DNA from: Ornithinimicrobium sediminis
Lineage (GTDB): Bacteria > Actinomycetota > Actinomycetes > Actinomycetales > Dermatophilaceae
Direction of reading: 5' to 3'
Length of the DNA: 64,000 bases
Assembly (NCBI RefSeq): GCF_021272345.1
Contig: NZ_JAJSDQ010000001.1
Location: forward strand, 310,001-374,000
Shown: positions 1 through 7,960 of the stretch, piece after piece
How the letters are laid out: the number at the start of each line of letters is the position of its first letter
Position numbering within the stretch: position 1 is the first letter of the stretch
Notes under the pieces: model-generated
What the model was told of the DNA's origin: nothing
The model's database searches: none
Seen by the model: the letters and a program-made list of their open reading frames with translations, nothing else
Program-made: the position numbers and the translations under genes

Positions 1-419
1 TGCGGCGGCCGTGAACGGGGCGCCCGCGCTGGCTGCGGCGGGGGCCGGGCTGCCGCCCACCCCGCTGGGGGCGGCGATGAACAGGGCGAACGCGGCGATG
101 ACCAGGGGACGCATCCCGGACTGCGGCAGGGACAGGACCGGCAGTGCCGGGGGTCGGACGCCCCGCAGTGCCGAGACGGCTTCTACGGCGATGCTGACCG
201 ACAGTGCGGCCCACACGACCCAGCCGAGCAGCTTGGCCCCGGTCAGGGCCAGGGTGCCGTCGTCGGGTGTCAGCAGGGCGTCACGGGCCTGGTCCAGGCT
301 GGGCAAAGTCTGCGGTAGCGGGTTGCCTCCCAGGGCCACCAGCAGGGCGGGCAGTCCCACCAGGATGCCGATCAGGACGACCAGGGCGCCCAGGCCGGCC
401 AGTCGTTGACGCAGTCTCA
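1..419 (-). CDS. N-terminal part of a Tad-locus membrane protein (LysM/BTAD-type), cut by the window edge
   Basis: The reading frame starts with ATG at 419, stays open and leaves the window on the left, so only about 139 residues are visible. A hydrophobic segment at residues 10-32 is followed by a soluble stretch and two more hydrophobic segments near residues 62-80 and 103-120. This N-terminus (start MRLRQRLAGLGALVVLIGI) resembles the long LysM plus BTAD-regulator proteins that close Streptomyces-type Tad loci. The LysM and BTAD domains would lie outside the window, so the name rests on the N-terminus and the context. Its ATG overlaps the stop of the preceding TadE/TadG gene, so it is the next gene of the same operon. 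Confidence 0.6.
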
Positions 420-869
420 TTGTTCTACTCCTTCCACGGACCGGGTGATCCGTGCCTCAGCGGTACCGGTCGCGGTCAGGGCGCCGACGCCGACCACGCC
501 CAGGAACAGGGTCGGGTAGGTCGAGGTCACCTCCACCCGAATGCTGGTCGGCCCGGCTACGGTCGCCGACCCAAGGGCCCCGGCGGTGTCCAGGTAGGTC
601 TGGGCGGCCGCGGCGGCCCGGGCGGGGTCCGCCCGGGCGCCTTGGCCGCGGACCCCGGTGGCCATCTGTACCTGTTGCCCGCCGACCCGGGCGGCCTCCC
701 GGGCGACGGCCCGGGCCTCCTGCATGGCGTGCAGGTGCCCGGCCACGTCGACGGCCAGACCGACCATGATCAGGAACGAGGTCGCGATGACGATGACGAA
801 CACACCGACCGAACCGCGCTCGGCACGCTCCCCGAACGTCTCCACAGCTCCCCCTCTGCCGGTCTTCAC
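417..869 (-). CDS. TadE/TadG-type pilus assembly protein
   Basis: A 150-residue protein with a short charged N-terminus (GERAERGS), one transmembrane helix (VGVFVIVIATSFLIMVGLAV), and then an Asp-Val-Ala-Gly-His-Leu helix rich in Ala/Arg (residues about 40-60). This is the layout of the TadG N-terminal/TadE domain. Such minor pseudopilins are anchored in the membrane and assist Flp pilus assembly. The GTG at 869 was chosen because GGGGTGAG lies at good spacing and the gene then begins 7 bp after the previous stop. An alternative GTG lies at 845. It is the third of three tandem TadE-like genes, and its stop overlaps the start of the next gene. Confidence 0.75.
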   Translation of the reverse strand: MKTGRGGAVETFGERAERGSVGVFVIVIATSFLIMVGLAVDVAGHLHAMQEARAVAREAARVGGQQVQMATGVRGQGARADPARAAAAAQTYLDTAGALGSATVAGPTSIRVEVTSTYPTLFLGVVGVGALTATGTAEARITRSVEGVEQ

Positions 870-876
870 AGCGGTC

Positions 877-1320
877 TCACCCCTGCCGTGAGCGGTACGT
901 ATCAATCGGGGACGACATGGTCGCCTCCAGGGTGCGGTTGCCCGGGATACCGGGGAAGGCCAGGTCGGACATGTCGACCTGGCAGGACACGGTCGCCGAG
1001 ACCATCCCGGGTGTCCCGGGGACCTGCGCGAAGGCGCTGGTGTCCACCGACACCGACTGGGTCGCGCAGCGCACGTCCTGGTTGGCCAGAGATGCCGACG
1101 CCGCGCCGGCTGCGGAACCGGACGCCTCACCGGCTGAGCGGGCAATCGAGGCAGCACGGGCCGCCTCAGCGGCCGCTGCCTGGACAGACTGCTGCGCCAG
1201 GGCGTACCGGCCGGCGAAGAACACGGCCAGAACGAAGAACAGCAGGACCGGGCCGAGAACGACTATCTCCACCGACACCGACCCCCGGTCACATCCGGTC
1301 CCACGCACGCGGCGGTTCAT
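877..1320 (-). CDS. TadE family pilus assembly protein
   Basis: A 147-residue protein. A basic leader ending in CDRGSVSVEIVVLGPVLLFF gives the TadE signature: Glu five residues into a hydrophobic helix, like a prepilin processing site. A long Gln/Ala-rich helix with several AAEAARAAS-type repeats follows, then a beta-rich tail with a Cys pair. Such proteins are minor pseudopilins of the Tad system. The start codon overlaps the end of the upstream TadE gene by 4 bp, which indicates translational coupling. The gene immediately precedes another TadG/TadE gene. Confidence 0.8.
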   Translation of the reverse strand: MNRRVRGTGCDRGSVSVEIVVLGPVLLFFVLAVFFAGRYALAQQSVQAAAAEAARAASIARSAGEASGSAAGAASASLANQDVRCATQSVSVDTSAFAQVPGTPGMVSATVSCQVDMSDLAFPGIPGNRTLEATMSSPIDTYRSRQG

Positions 1321-1739
1321 CCGGTGATCCTCTCGGTCGGGAAGCTGGCCGACTGGGCCACGGCCGGGTCCAGGAACGGAATGAGGCTCTGCGCGTGGCC
1401 GGTGACGGTGACGGTCGCGGACGTCACCGTCCTGGACCCGGAGACGGCCACGTTCAGGACGACGCCGCTGCCGGCGTCGGCCACAAAGCTCGAAGCTGCC
1501 GCGATGCCGGCACCGGCCGAGGAGTCCTCGGCCGCAGCGACCCGGGCGCCCTCCTGGGCTGCCGCCAGGGCGACGGCCCGGGCGTGGAACCACAGCCCTC
1601 CCTGCACCATCGCGAACAGCAGCAGGAACACCAACGGCAACAGCACGACGACCTCCACCGACGCCGCACCACGGTCCCGGGCACTGACGCACGGGGATCG
1701 CGCCACCGGCCGGGACAGCGGAACGGGCCGGTGCCGCAT
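1317..1739 (-). CDS. TadE family pilus assembly protein
   Basis: A 140-residue protein with a basic leader and the TadE-like segment DRGAASVEVVVLLPLVFLLL, followed by an amphipathic Ala-rich helix (AVALAAAQEGARVAAAED) and a beta-rich C-terminus. Glu after the small-residue site matches class III prepilin-like processing. Its start shares one base with the stop of the pilin-like gene upstream, and its stop overlaps the next TadE start by 4 bp. It is the first of three pseudopilin genes in the operon. Confidence 0.8.
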   Translation of the reverse strand: MRHRPVPLSRPVARSPCVSARDRGAASVEVVVLLPLVFLLLFAMVQGGLWFHARAVALAAAQEGARVAAAEDSSAGAGIAAASSFVADAGSGVVLNVAVSGSRTVTSATVTVTGHAQSLIPFLDPAVAQSASFPTERITG

Positions 1740-1939
1740 CAGCCCAAACCGCCCAGCCTGCCGGTGGCCCAGCTCGTGAGCAGACCGACGATGAGGGTGG
1801 CCAGGGCGAACAGCCCCAGGGCGATGACGACGGTCTCCACCGAGATCGACCCCCGCTCACCGCGGTCGATGATCTCGGCGCGGACACGCTGCGGGTAGGC
1901 AGCGGCCCGGACGCTGTAGTGGATGGTGGACTTCTTCAT
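1739..1939 (-). CDS. small Flp-type pilin-like protein
   Basis: Only 66 residues: a basic 30-residue leader ending in DRGERG, then SISVETVVIALGLFALATLI and a short tail ending GRLGGLG. Gly, then four residues, then Glu at the head of a hydrophobic helix is the class III prepilin pattern cut by TadV-type peptidases. Size, position between tadC and the tadE genes, and the strong Shine-Dalgarno sequence suggest it is the major pilin subunit. No prepilin peptidase gene is visible in the window. The family is inferred from pattern and context; sequence identity to known Flp proteins cannot be judged here. Confidence 0.65.
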   Translation of the reverse strand: MKKSTIHYSVRAAAYPQRVRAEIIDRGERGSISVETVVIALGLFALATLIVGLLTSWATGRLGGLG

Positions 1940-1944
1940 GGTTG

Positions 1945-1951
1945 CTCCCCT
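1945..1951 (-). promoter_or_regulatory. strong ribosome binding site of the pilin-like gene
   Basis: The minus strand reads AAAAAGGGGAGCAACC before the ATG at 1939. AGGGGAG lies 5 nt from the start, the best Shine-Dalgarno match in the operon and in an A-rich context. Most neighbouring genes start by 1-4 bp overlaps with weaker sites, so this gene is probably translated at a higher level. Confidence 0.6.
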
Positions 1952-2011
1952 TTTTGATGGTGTGTGAATTGACGGATCAAGTCGGTCGGATGGGTGGGGT
2001 TGTCGTGGCGG

Positions 2012-2941
2012 TCAGCTCCCCACCATGCGCAGCATCTGGGGGGTGATCAGGATGAGCAGGAAGATCAGCCCGAGCAGGGTCATCGGCAGGGTCATTCGTT
2101 CGCTGACCTCGTTGGCCCTGGTCTTTTGCGCGGAGAGGATCGCTGAGCGCATGCTGGTCGCGCGAGCCTTGAGCTGGGGGTAGACCCGGGCCCCGTCCTC
2201 CCCGGACAGGCGCATGATGTCGGCCAGCTCGTGCAGGTCGGGCAGGTCGATCTCGTTGCCCAGCTGACGCAGCGCGTCCCAGGGGGTGAGCCCGGACCAC
2301 CGGGTCCGCGCCAGCTCCTCACGTAACCGGGCGAAGACCCAGGAGTCCCCGACCGCGGCCGCGGCCTCCATCGACTGCCGCGGGCCGGACCCCGAGGCCA
2401 TCTCCAGGGCCACCAGGTCCACGAACGCGCCCAGGGCCCGCGCGAACTCCACCCTGGCGTCCCGGGCTTCGGTGACCACGTTGTACGTCGGGATGAACCA
2501 CAGGACCACGGCCAGGAGCAGGGTCGCCACGACCGGCACGTACACCGGGACGGCGAAGGTGAGCATCACGGTCCAGGCCAGCACCGGGCCGGCGACCAGG
2601 CCGATGAAGGCGTACAGGATCTTCTCCCCGTAGAACCGGGTCGGCGTCGTGCCCACCACGGCCAGGTCCGCGGGCGCCACCCTCCCCCAGACCGCCGGCG
2701 GCAGGTGCCGGGCACCCCAGGCACCCAGCACGTCCCGCACATCCCGCGCGTCGCCGGTGCCCTGGACCCGGGCCTGGGCGCTGGCCTGGGCGGCGGCCTG
2801 AGCCTCCCGGGCGCCGGCCGGGGAGAGCCTGGTCAGGGTCTGCCCCAGGTCGGGGTGGGCAGGGACCAGCTGGAACAGCACCAGCGCCACCCCGGCCCCG
2901 ACAAGGCCACCGGCGGCCAGCAGCAGCTGCACGGCAGTCAT
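2012..2941 (-). CDS. tadC: TadC-like type II/IV secretion F-family membrane protein
   Basis: A 309-residue integral membrane protein with an N-terminal helix (AVQLLLAAGGLVGAGVALVL), two central helices near residues 115-160, a cytoplasmic GspF-like domain (ARALGAFVDLVALEMASGSG, then LADIMRLSGEDGARVYPQLK) and a C-terminal helix (LPMTLLGLIFLLILITP). This is the layout of TadC, which pairs with TadB as the inner-membrane platform of the Tad machine and couples TadA ATP hydrolysis to pilin assembly. The start overlaps the tadB stop by 4 bp. About 70 bp separate it from the pilin gene. Confidence 0.85.
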   Translation of the reverse strand: MTAVQLLLAAGGLVGAGVALVLFQLVPAHPDLGQTLTRLSPAGAREAQAAAQASAQARVQGTGDARDVRDVLGAWGARHLPPAVWGRVAPADLAVVGTTPTRFYGEKILYAFIGLVAGPVLAWTVMLTFAVPVYVPVVATLLLAVVLWFIPTYNVVTEARDARVEFARALGAFVDLVALEMASGSGPRQSMEAAAAVGDSWVFARLREELARTRWSGLTPWDALRQLGNEIDLPDLHELADIMRLSGEDGARVYPQLKARATSMRSAILSAQKTRANEVSERMTLPMTLLGLIFLLILITPQMLRMVGS

Positions 2942-3795
2942 GACGCGCCGTCCCGGACAGATGCGCCGATGAACCTGGGCATCGCTTTGCCCTGGGCCAT
3001 CGTGCGCAGCCAGATCAGCATCCCGACGTACAGGGCCAGGAAGGTGCCCAGCAGGACCTGCCCGACCGGGGTCCCGTACGGGGCGATGTAGTCCCCGGAC
3101 AGGGACAAAAACCCCAGCACTCCCAGGGTGATCCCGGTGATCAGCCGGGCATTGGCCCGCGGCTTGGCCCTGTCCGACTCGATCTCCCGGCGGGCCCGCA
3201 CGTCCTCACCCACCGATTCGGCGAGGGCGCCCAGGACGGTGGCCAGCCCGCCGCCGCGGCGACGCGCCCCCAGCGCCAGGTTGGCGGCGATCAGGTCCCC
3301 GGTGGGGTCGTCCAGGTCGTCGGCGAACGCCCGCAGCGCGTCCTCGGTGGCCCACCGTGCCCGCAAACGCCCCGCCAGGCGGGTCACCTCCGGTTTGATC
3401 GGCTCCGGGGTGGACCGCAACGACCGCAGGAGTGCCTGCTCCAGCCCGACCCCGGCACCCAGCGTGCCGGCCACGGTGCGGACCCACTCCTCCATCGCCT
3501 CCAGACGTTCCACCTCCCGTCGCGCGGGGGGCGCGGCGAGCAGCACCGGGACACCTGCCAGGGCCAACGGGGCGAGGACCAGGGCGATCACCCACCCTGT
3601 CGCCACCGCCACCAGGGCACCCCCCGCCAGTCCGATTCCCAGGAGCACCCGGGTCCGCGGGCTCACCCGAAGACGGCTCGTGCTGGTCCTCTGTGGGCGG
3701 GCCGGCGGGATCGGCCGGGCCAGCAACCCCAGGACCAGCGCCATCATCCCGCCGGTGACCAGGGCGCCGGCGAGCCCGACGAGCACGGTGCTCAT
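2938..3795 (-). CDS. tadB: TadB-like type II/IV secretion F-family membrane protein
   Basis: A 285-residue protein with an N-terminal hydrophobic segment, a helix pair near residues 50-90, the F-domain signature LEAMEEWVRTVAGTLGAGVG followed by LRARWATEDALRAFADDLDD, and two C-terminal helices. TadB is the partner of TadC in the inner-membrane platform of Tad pili. GTG or ATG overlap starts link it to tadA upstream and tadC downstream (4 bp each). Confidence 0.85.
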   Translation of the reverse strand: MSTVLVGLAGALVTGGMMALVLGLLARPIPPARPQRTSTSRLRVSPRTRVLLGIGLAGGALVAVATGWVIALVLAPLALAGVPVLLAAPPARREVERLEAMEEWVRTVAGTLGAGVGLEQALLRSLRSTPEPIKPEVTRLAGRLRARWATEDALRAFADDLDDPTGDLIAANLALGARRRGGGLATVLGALAESVGEDVRARREIESDRAKPRANARLITGITLGVLGFLSLSGDYIAPYGTPVGQVLLGTFLALYVGMLIWLRTMAQGKAMPRFIGASVRDGAS

Positions 3796-5444
3796 GGCCC
3801 GGTGCCTTCCTGCGCCTGGGTGAAGCCGGCCAGGTCGAAACCGAACCGCGCCAGGTCCCGGTACTCATCCGGCAGCACATCCGGGGAAGCCACCGTCGCC
3901 CCTGGGTCCGCGGTGAACACGTGGGTGACGGCGTACCCGGTCTGCTCCTCCCCCAACGCCACCGCGATGATCTGGGAGACGAACCGGGACACCTGAGCGC
4001 TCCCGTCCGGGCCCGGGTGGGTCTGTTTGGTGACGTGAACGACGACGTCGACACCCGACGCGACCGCCCGCAGAGCGAACTCGTGGGTCGCGTGCTGGCC
4101 GGACTCCATCACGCACGTCACCAGCTTCTCCACCGCCCCAACGGCGTGTGCCGCGTGCGTAGTAGAGATCGACCCGGACCCGGACTGCATGGCCTTGAGC
4201 ATCGCCGCGGCCTCCGGGCCACGGACCTCGCCGACGATCTGCCGGTTCAGGTTCATCCGGAAGCTGCCGTGCAACGCCTGGTCCAGGCTGAACGCCCCGG
4301 CACGTTGCCCGTCCGGGCCGACCTCCCCGGACCCCGGCCGCGCCTCCCACGCGAACACGTACGGGTGCCGGTCGCGCATCTCGTGCAGGTGCAGCTCGTA
4401 CTCGGTCTCGAAGGTGCCGATGACCTCATACTTCGGGATCTCATGGCACAACGCCCGCACCATCGTCGTCTTCCCCGCGCCCTGCGCACCGGAGACCACC
4501 ACCGAACGCCCCGAACGGACCACCGCCGCCAGGAACGACGCAGCCACACCGCTGAGCGTGCCCAGGGCGACCAGGTCATCCAGGGACACCTGCGTCAGCC
4601 GGTGCCGGCGGATCACCACCTGCGGTCGGGGCGTCACCCACGCCTGCGCCGCCAACCGGGCGCCGCCGTCCAACCGCAGGTGCAGCTCGGGATGGGACGG
4701 GGAGAACGACCGGGCGTTGACCTCCGAGCGGGAGGCCACGAACATCAGGAAGTCCACCAGCTCCTCATCCGAGTCCGCCACCGGTGCAGCGGCCACCTGC
4801 TTGCCGCCGGTGAGCTCAACGGTGACCTGGTCGTGGCCGAAGATCATGATGTTCTCCACCTGCGGGTCGTCGACCAGCGGCTGCAGCCGGCCCAGCCCGA
4901 ACACCGCATCGAACACCGCCCTAGCCAAAGCCTCCTGCACCTCGGGTTCCCAGGCGGTCTCACCGGCCCGCAGCCGCTCGGTGGCCTCCTGGTGCAACAG
5001 GTCGGTGATGATCACCCGGCCCCGCTCCTGCTGGGCGCCCCGGTCCTCCTCACCGGTGGGCTGCCCTTCCTGGCTGAGCCGGTCGGCGGTCTGCTGCCGC
5101 AGGCTCGCCACCAGCTCCCAGTCCACCCCCGACCCCGACCAGACACCCCCAGCAGACACCCGCCCGTCCCCGGCGTGCAGGGGCACCACGTTGCCCCCAC
5201 CCCCCGGTCCGGGCAGTTCGGGCTGGTGAGCGACCCCGGTGGTGGTCTCCGGTGGTGTGCCGTTGGTGTCCGGTGGTTCGGCGGGCGGGGTGAGGGTGAA
5301 CCCGCCTCGGCGCCGACCCCGAGGTAGTCCCTCAGCCCGGGACGGGGTGTCTTCCGAGGTCTTGGGCGTGGTGAACAGTGGTAGCCCGGCCGGGTCGGCA
5401 CTGCCGCCTTGCTCGGTGCCGACATCCAGCTCCTCGACGCTCAC
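3792..5444 (-). CDS. tadA: TadA/CpaF-family secretion ATPase
   Basis: A 550-residue protein. The first 130 residues are a low-complexity Pro/Gly/Glu-rich extension. The CpaF N-terminal domain follows, then the ATPase core with Walker A GAQGAGKTT near residue 320, an Asp-box region (EVIGTFETEYELHLHE) and the Walker B/His-box block RQIVGEVRGPEAAAMLKAMQ with SGSGSISTTHA. It powers pilin extrusion through TadB/TadC. The GTG at 5444 was chosen because it gives a 4-bp GTGA overlap with the upstream cpaE-like stop. The long disordered N-terminus is typical of actinobacterial homologues. Confidence 0.9.
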   Translation of the reverse strand: MSVEELDVGTEQGGSADPAGLPLFTTPKTSEDTPSRAEGLPRGRRRGGFTLTPPAEPPDTNGTPPETTTGVAHQPELPGPGGGGNVVPLHAGDGRVSAGGVWSGSGVDWELVASLRQQTADRLSQEGQPTGEEDRGAQQERGRVIITDLLHQEATERLRAGETAWEPEVQEALARAVFDAVFGLGRLQPLVDDPQVENIMIFGHDQVTVELTGGKQVAAAPVADSDEELVDFLMFVASRSEVNARSFSPSHPELHLRLDGGARLAAQAWVTPRPQVVIRRHRLTQVSLDDLVALGTLSGVAASFLAAVVRSGRSVVVSGAQGAGKTTMVRALCHEIPKYEVIGTFETEYELHLHEMRDRHPYVFAWEARPGSGEVGPDGQRAGAFSLDQALHGSFRMNLNRQIVGEVRGPEAAAMLKAMQSGSGSISTTHAAHAVGAVEKLVTCVMESGQHATHEFALRAVASGVDVVVHVTKQTHPGPDGSAQVSRFVSQIIAVALGEEQTGYAVTHVFTADPGATVASPDVLPDEYRDLARFGFDLAGFTQAQEGTGP

Positions 5445-6244
5445 GCCTGCACCCCCGCCCCGGTCAGGTCCGCGGCGGTGCCGGCCACAGCATCCCGGGC
5501 GGCCACGTCCAGGGTGCGCAGGCTGCGGACCAGCCTGCTGCCCTCCAGACGGCGCACCTGCGCGCCGGCGGAGAACACCGCGGCAGTCTTGGGGTCCCAG
5601 GCCACGGACGCTAGGACCGGGGACCTGCCGCCGCACACCCCGGCCAGCACCTTGCCTACCTCACCCTGGCTGTACGGGCGTCCGGGACCCACCAGCACCA
5701 CACCCAGCGACGAGGACGCTGCGCCGACCTCTGCGAGCTCGGTGTGCATCGTGGCCAGCCAGGACCGCAGGGCGGACAACGACACCAGGTCGGCTCGGCA
5801 CACGACCAGGGCCAGGTCCGCCCCGTGCAGCAACGCGGATGGTGACCCGGCCAGACCGAGGCGGCCCACGTCCACGATGACGTCCTGCCCGGTGCCCTCC
5901 AGTGCCTTGAGCGCGGCCAGCAACGGCTCAAACAGGCCGGCCAGGATGCGGGCCTGTCCGTGGGAGCGGGTACCGGGCAGCAGTCCCACCTGGGACCCGG
6001 GCAGTGGCATGGCCAGGGACGGCAAGGCCGCCCGTAGCCTGCCCTGGCGGTGCGCGGTCCACAGCTCCAACAATGCGTCCGGCGGCACCATCTGCCCGCG
6101 CAGGTACCCGGCCAGCATCGCCGAACCACCGGTGGGGTCAGCGTCCACCAACACCGTGGGCCGCCCCCGGGACAGCGCCCACCCCAAGGCGGTCGTCGTC
6201 ACCCCCGGCGAACCGGAGGCCGATGTCAGCGCGATGACCGCCAC
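5441..6244 (-). CDS. CpaE/TadZ-like ParA-family protein with degenerate P-loop
   Basis: A 267-residue MinD/ParA-fold protein. The N-terminal P-loop region reads ALTSASGSPGVTTTALGWAL, so the lysine normally preceding Thr is a valine. VLVDADPTGGSAMLAGYL is the deviant ParA switch region, and VIVDVGRLG the Walker B region. TadZ/CpaE proteins localise the Tad machine at the cell pole, and several lack ATPase residues, so a scaffold role is plausible. The GTG at 6244, 3 nt after the upstream stop, has GAGGGGGA at good spacing. It lies between the SAF-domain gene and tadA in the same operon. Confidence 0.75.
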   Translation of the reverse strand: MAVIALTSASGSPGVTTTALGWALSRGRPTVLVDADPTGGSAMLAGYLRGQMVPPDALLELWTAHRQGRLRAALPSLAMPLPGSQVGLLPGTRSHGQARILAGLFEPLLAALKALEGTGQDVIVDVGRLGLAGSPSALLHGADLALVVCRADLVSLSALRSWLATMHTELAEVGAASSSLGVVLVGPGRPYSQGEVGKVLAGVCGGRSPVLASVAWDPKTAAVFSAGAQVRRLEGSRLVRSLRTLDVAARDAVAGTAADLTGAGVQA

Positions 6245-6246
6245 CT

Positions 6247-6957
6247 TCAGTCCCCCTCGCGGCTGTCCAGGACCACCGCGGCCCGACCCGCGGAGGCCCA
6301 CTGGACGATCTGCGCCGCGTCCTGCTCCGGCACCAGGACCGAGACCACCGTCTGCGCCGACTCCAGCGACGTGGCCACACCGACCACCTCCGCCGCAAAC
6401 AGGGTGTCCTGCGCCTCGAACGTCGCCGGGTCACCGGCCTGACCAGGGGTGGCCACCACCCGCACGCGGTCCCCCACCGCCAGCGGTTCCCCGGGCATCA
6501 GCTCGGCCGTCAACGCCAAACCCACGACGGACTGCCCCTCGCCCGGGACGACCTGCTCGGCGGTCGCCTCACGGGTCAGCAGGGTCCCGGCCGACAGGTC
6601 CCGTGCCGCGCGCTGGCCCACGAACGACTCCAGGTCGGCGCCAGGCACGACCTGCAGCGCCGGGTCCGGGGTGACCTGGACGGCCATCAGGTCGCCCGCG
6701 GTGATCGTCTCTCCCCGCATCACCGTGTCCCGTACCGCCACCACGCTCACCGAGTCCGTGTTGGACAGGTACACCCACACCGCCAGCAGGGCCCCCATCA
6801 GGACCAGGCCCAGACCGGCCAGAGCCAACACCGGTCGCCGGCGCAGCTTCGGCGGGGCCGGCACAGAGACCGGTTCCCCAGGCCTCGGTGCGACAGGAGG
6901 CGGCGATGACCCGCCGGTGCTCCCCTGACCCTCACCCGGGTCCAGCTTCTTGGCCAT
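6247..6957 (-). CDS. SAF-domain pilus protein, CpaB/RcpC-like
   Basis: A 236-residue protein with a Pro-rich cytoplasmic N-terminus, one membrane helix near residues 42-62 (PVLALAGLGLVLMGALLAVW), and then an SAF domain. The SAF domain is recognised by RDTVMRGETITAGDLMAVQV and, after AARDLSAGTLLTREA, a second beta block ending in VGDRVRVVAT. CpaB/RcpC proteins sit at the membrane/wall interface of Tad machines. The ATG at 6957 follows GGGAGAGGG at good spacing, so the shorter start was taken. It is 76 bp downstream of the PKD-protein gene. Confidence 0.75.
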   Translation of the reverse strand: MAKKLDPGEGQGSTGGSSPPPVAPRPGEPVSVPAPPKLRRRPVLALAGLGLVLMGALLAVWVYLSNTDSVSVVAVRDTVMRGETITAGDLMAVQVTPDPALQVVPGADLESFVGQRAARDLSAGTLLTREATAEQVVPGEGQSVVGLALTAELMPGEPLAVGDRVRVVATPGQAGDPATFEAQDTLFAAEVVGVATSLESAQTVVSVLVPEQDAAQIVQWASAGRAAVVLDSREGD

Positions 6958-7033
6958 TAGTCCCTCTCCCCATCCCGTTTGCGTGAGGCTCGAGGTGCTT
7001 TCCACCCCGAAGGCCCTTCCCCGCCCCTGATTC

Positions 7034-7960
7034 CTACTGGCTCAGCACCTGGACCTCCCCCATCACGATCTGACCGTCCTGGACCAGGTCCATCTCGATC
7101 GTTCCCGACTGTCCCAAGCCCGCCCAGGTGATGACCCAGTACGACGTCGCCGAGATCGCGTACCGGCCCTGCTGCTCGTACCGGTGGCCGCAGTCCGGGC
7201 TGTCCATGTCTTGGAACCGGTCCTCGTACGTGGTACCCGGCGTGGTACAGACCACGACGGTCCCGTCCCCCATGTCCCACTCGATCCGGTCCACCTGCGC
7301 CGTCGCCGTCACCGACCACGGCCCCGAGCTGGCAGTCCGGGTGATCGGCCCCCACGTCGACCCACCCAGGTCTTCGACCCACATCCACGTCGGCAACCCC
7401 ACCAGCCCGACCCGGTCCGGTCCCTGCTCGGGCACGATCCCGATCTGGATTGCCCGCAGGTTCATCGACTCCACCGCCGCCCGAGCCAGCTCCTCCGGGT
7501 CCGGCGGGGCACCCCACGGCGGTGACGGGGCCCACCGGGGGACCGTGTCCGGCGGGAACGGGTCAGTCAAGGTGACACCGCGCGAGCACCAGAAGATCGC
7601 CCCCTCCGTGCGACCACTCCAGGCAGGGTCGCCCCAGGGCGGCTGCGGGTCGGCGTACTTCGTCCAGCACGCCCACTCATACGACCAGTACCAGTCGTGG
7701 ATGACGCACGGCACCTCACGGTCCAGCAACGGGTCCGCACAGACCGGGTCGCCGCCCTCCCCCGGCTCACCCGACCCGTCACGCGGCGGAGCCGGGTAGT
7801 CCGGCGGAGGCGGCGGGACGTAGATCATGCACTGACCGGTCAGCTCGCTGACCTTGACGCAATCCGGTTCGGCCTGAGCGGGCGCACCGATCAGGGCCGT
7901 CAGGGACGCGCCCAACATCATGCTGAGGATGGCCCGCCACAGGACGGCTAGCCGTCGCAC
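7034..7960 (-). CDS. secreted PKD-like protein of the Tad locus
   Basis: A 308-residue protein starting at GTG 7960. A Sec signal peptide (LSMMLGASLTALIGAPAQAE) gives cleavage after AQA near residue 30. The mature part is rich in Pro, Trp and Cys, and its second half contains a PKD-like block (VDRIEWDMGDGTVVVCTTPG, then CGHRYEQQGRYAISAT). Proteins of this type accompany Streptomyces Tad loci, sometimes annotated vaguely as ATP/GTP-binding. No nucleotide-binding motif is visible here, so an extracellular adhesion or pilus-tip role is more likely (inference). The first 13 bp overlap the end of the lipoprotein gene. Confidence 0.65.
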   Translation of the reverse strand: MRRLAVLWRAILSMMLGASLTALIGAPAQAEPDCVKVSELTGQCMIYVPPPPPDYPAPPRDGSGEPGEGGDPVCADPLLDREVPCVIHDWYWSYEWACWTKYADPQPPWGDPAWSGRTEGAIFWCSRGVTLTDPFPPDTVPRWAPSPPWGAPPDPEELARAAVESMNLRAIQIGIVPEQGPDRVGLVGLPTWMWVEDLGGSTWGPITRTASSGPWSVTATAQVDRIEWDMGDGTVVVCTTPGTTYEDRFQDMDSPDCGHRYEQQGRYAISATSYWVITWAGLGQSGTIEMDLVQDGQIVMGEVQVLSQ

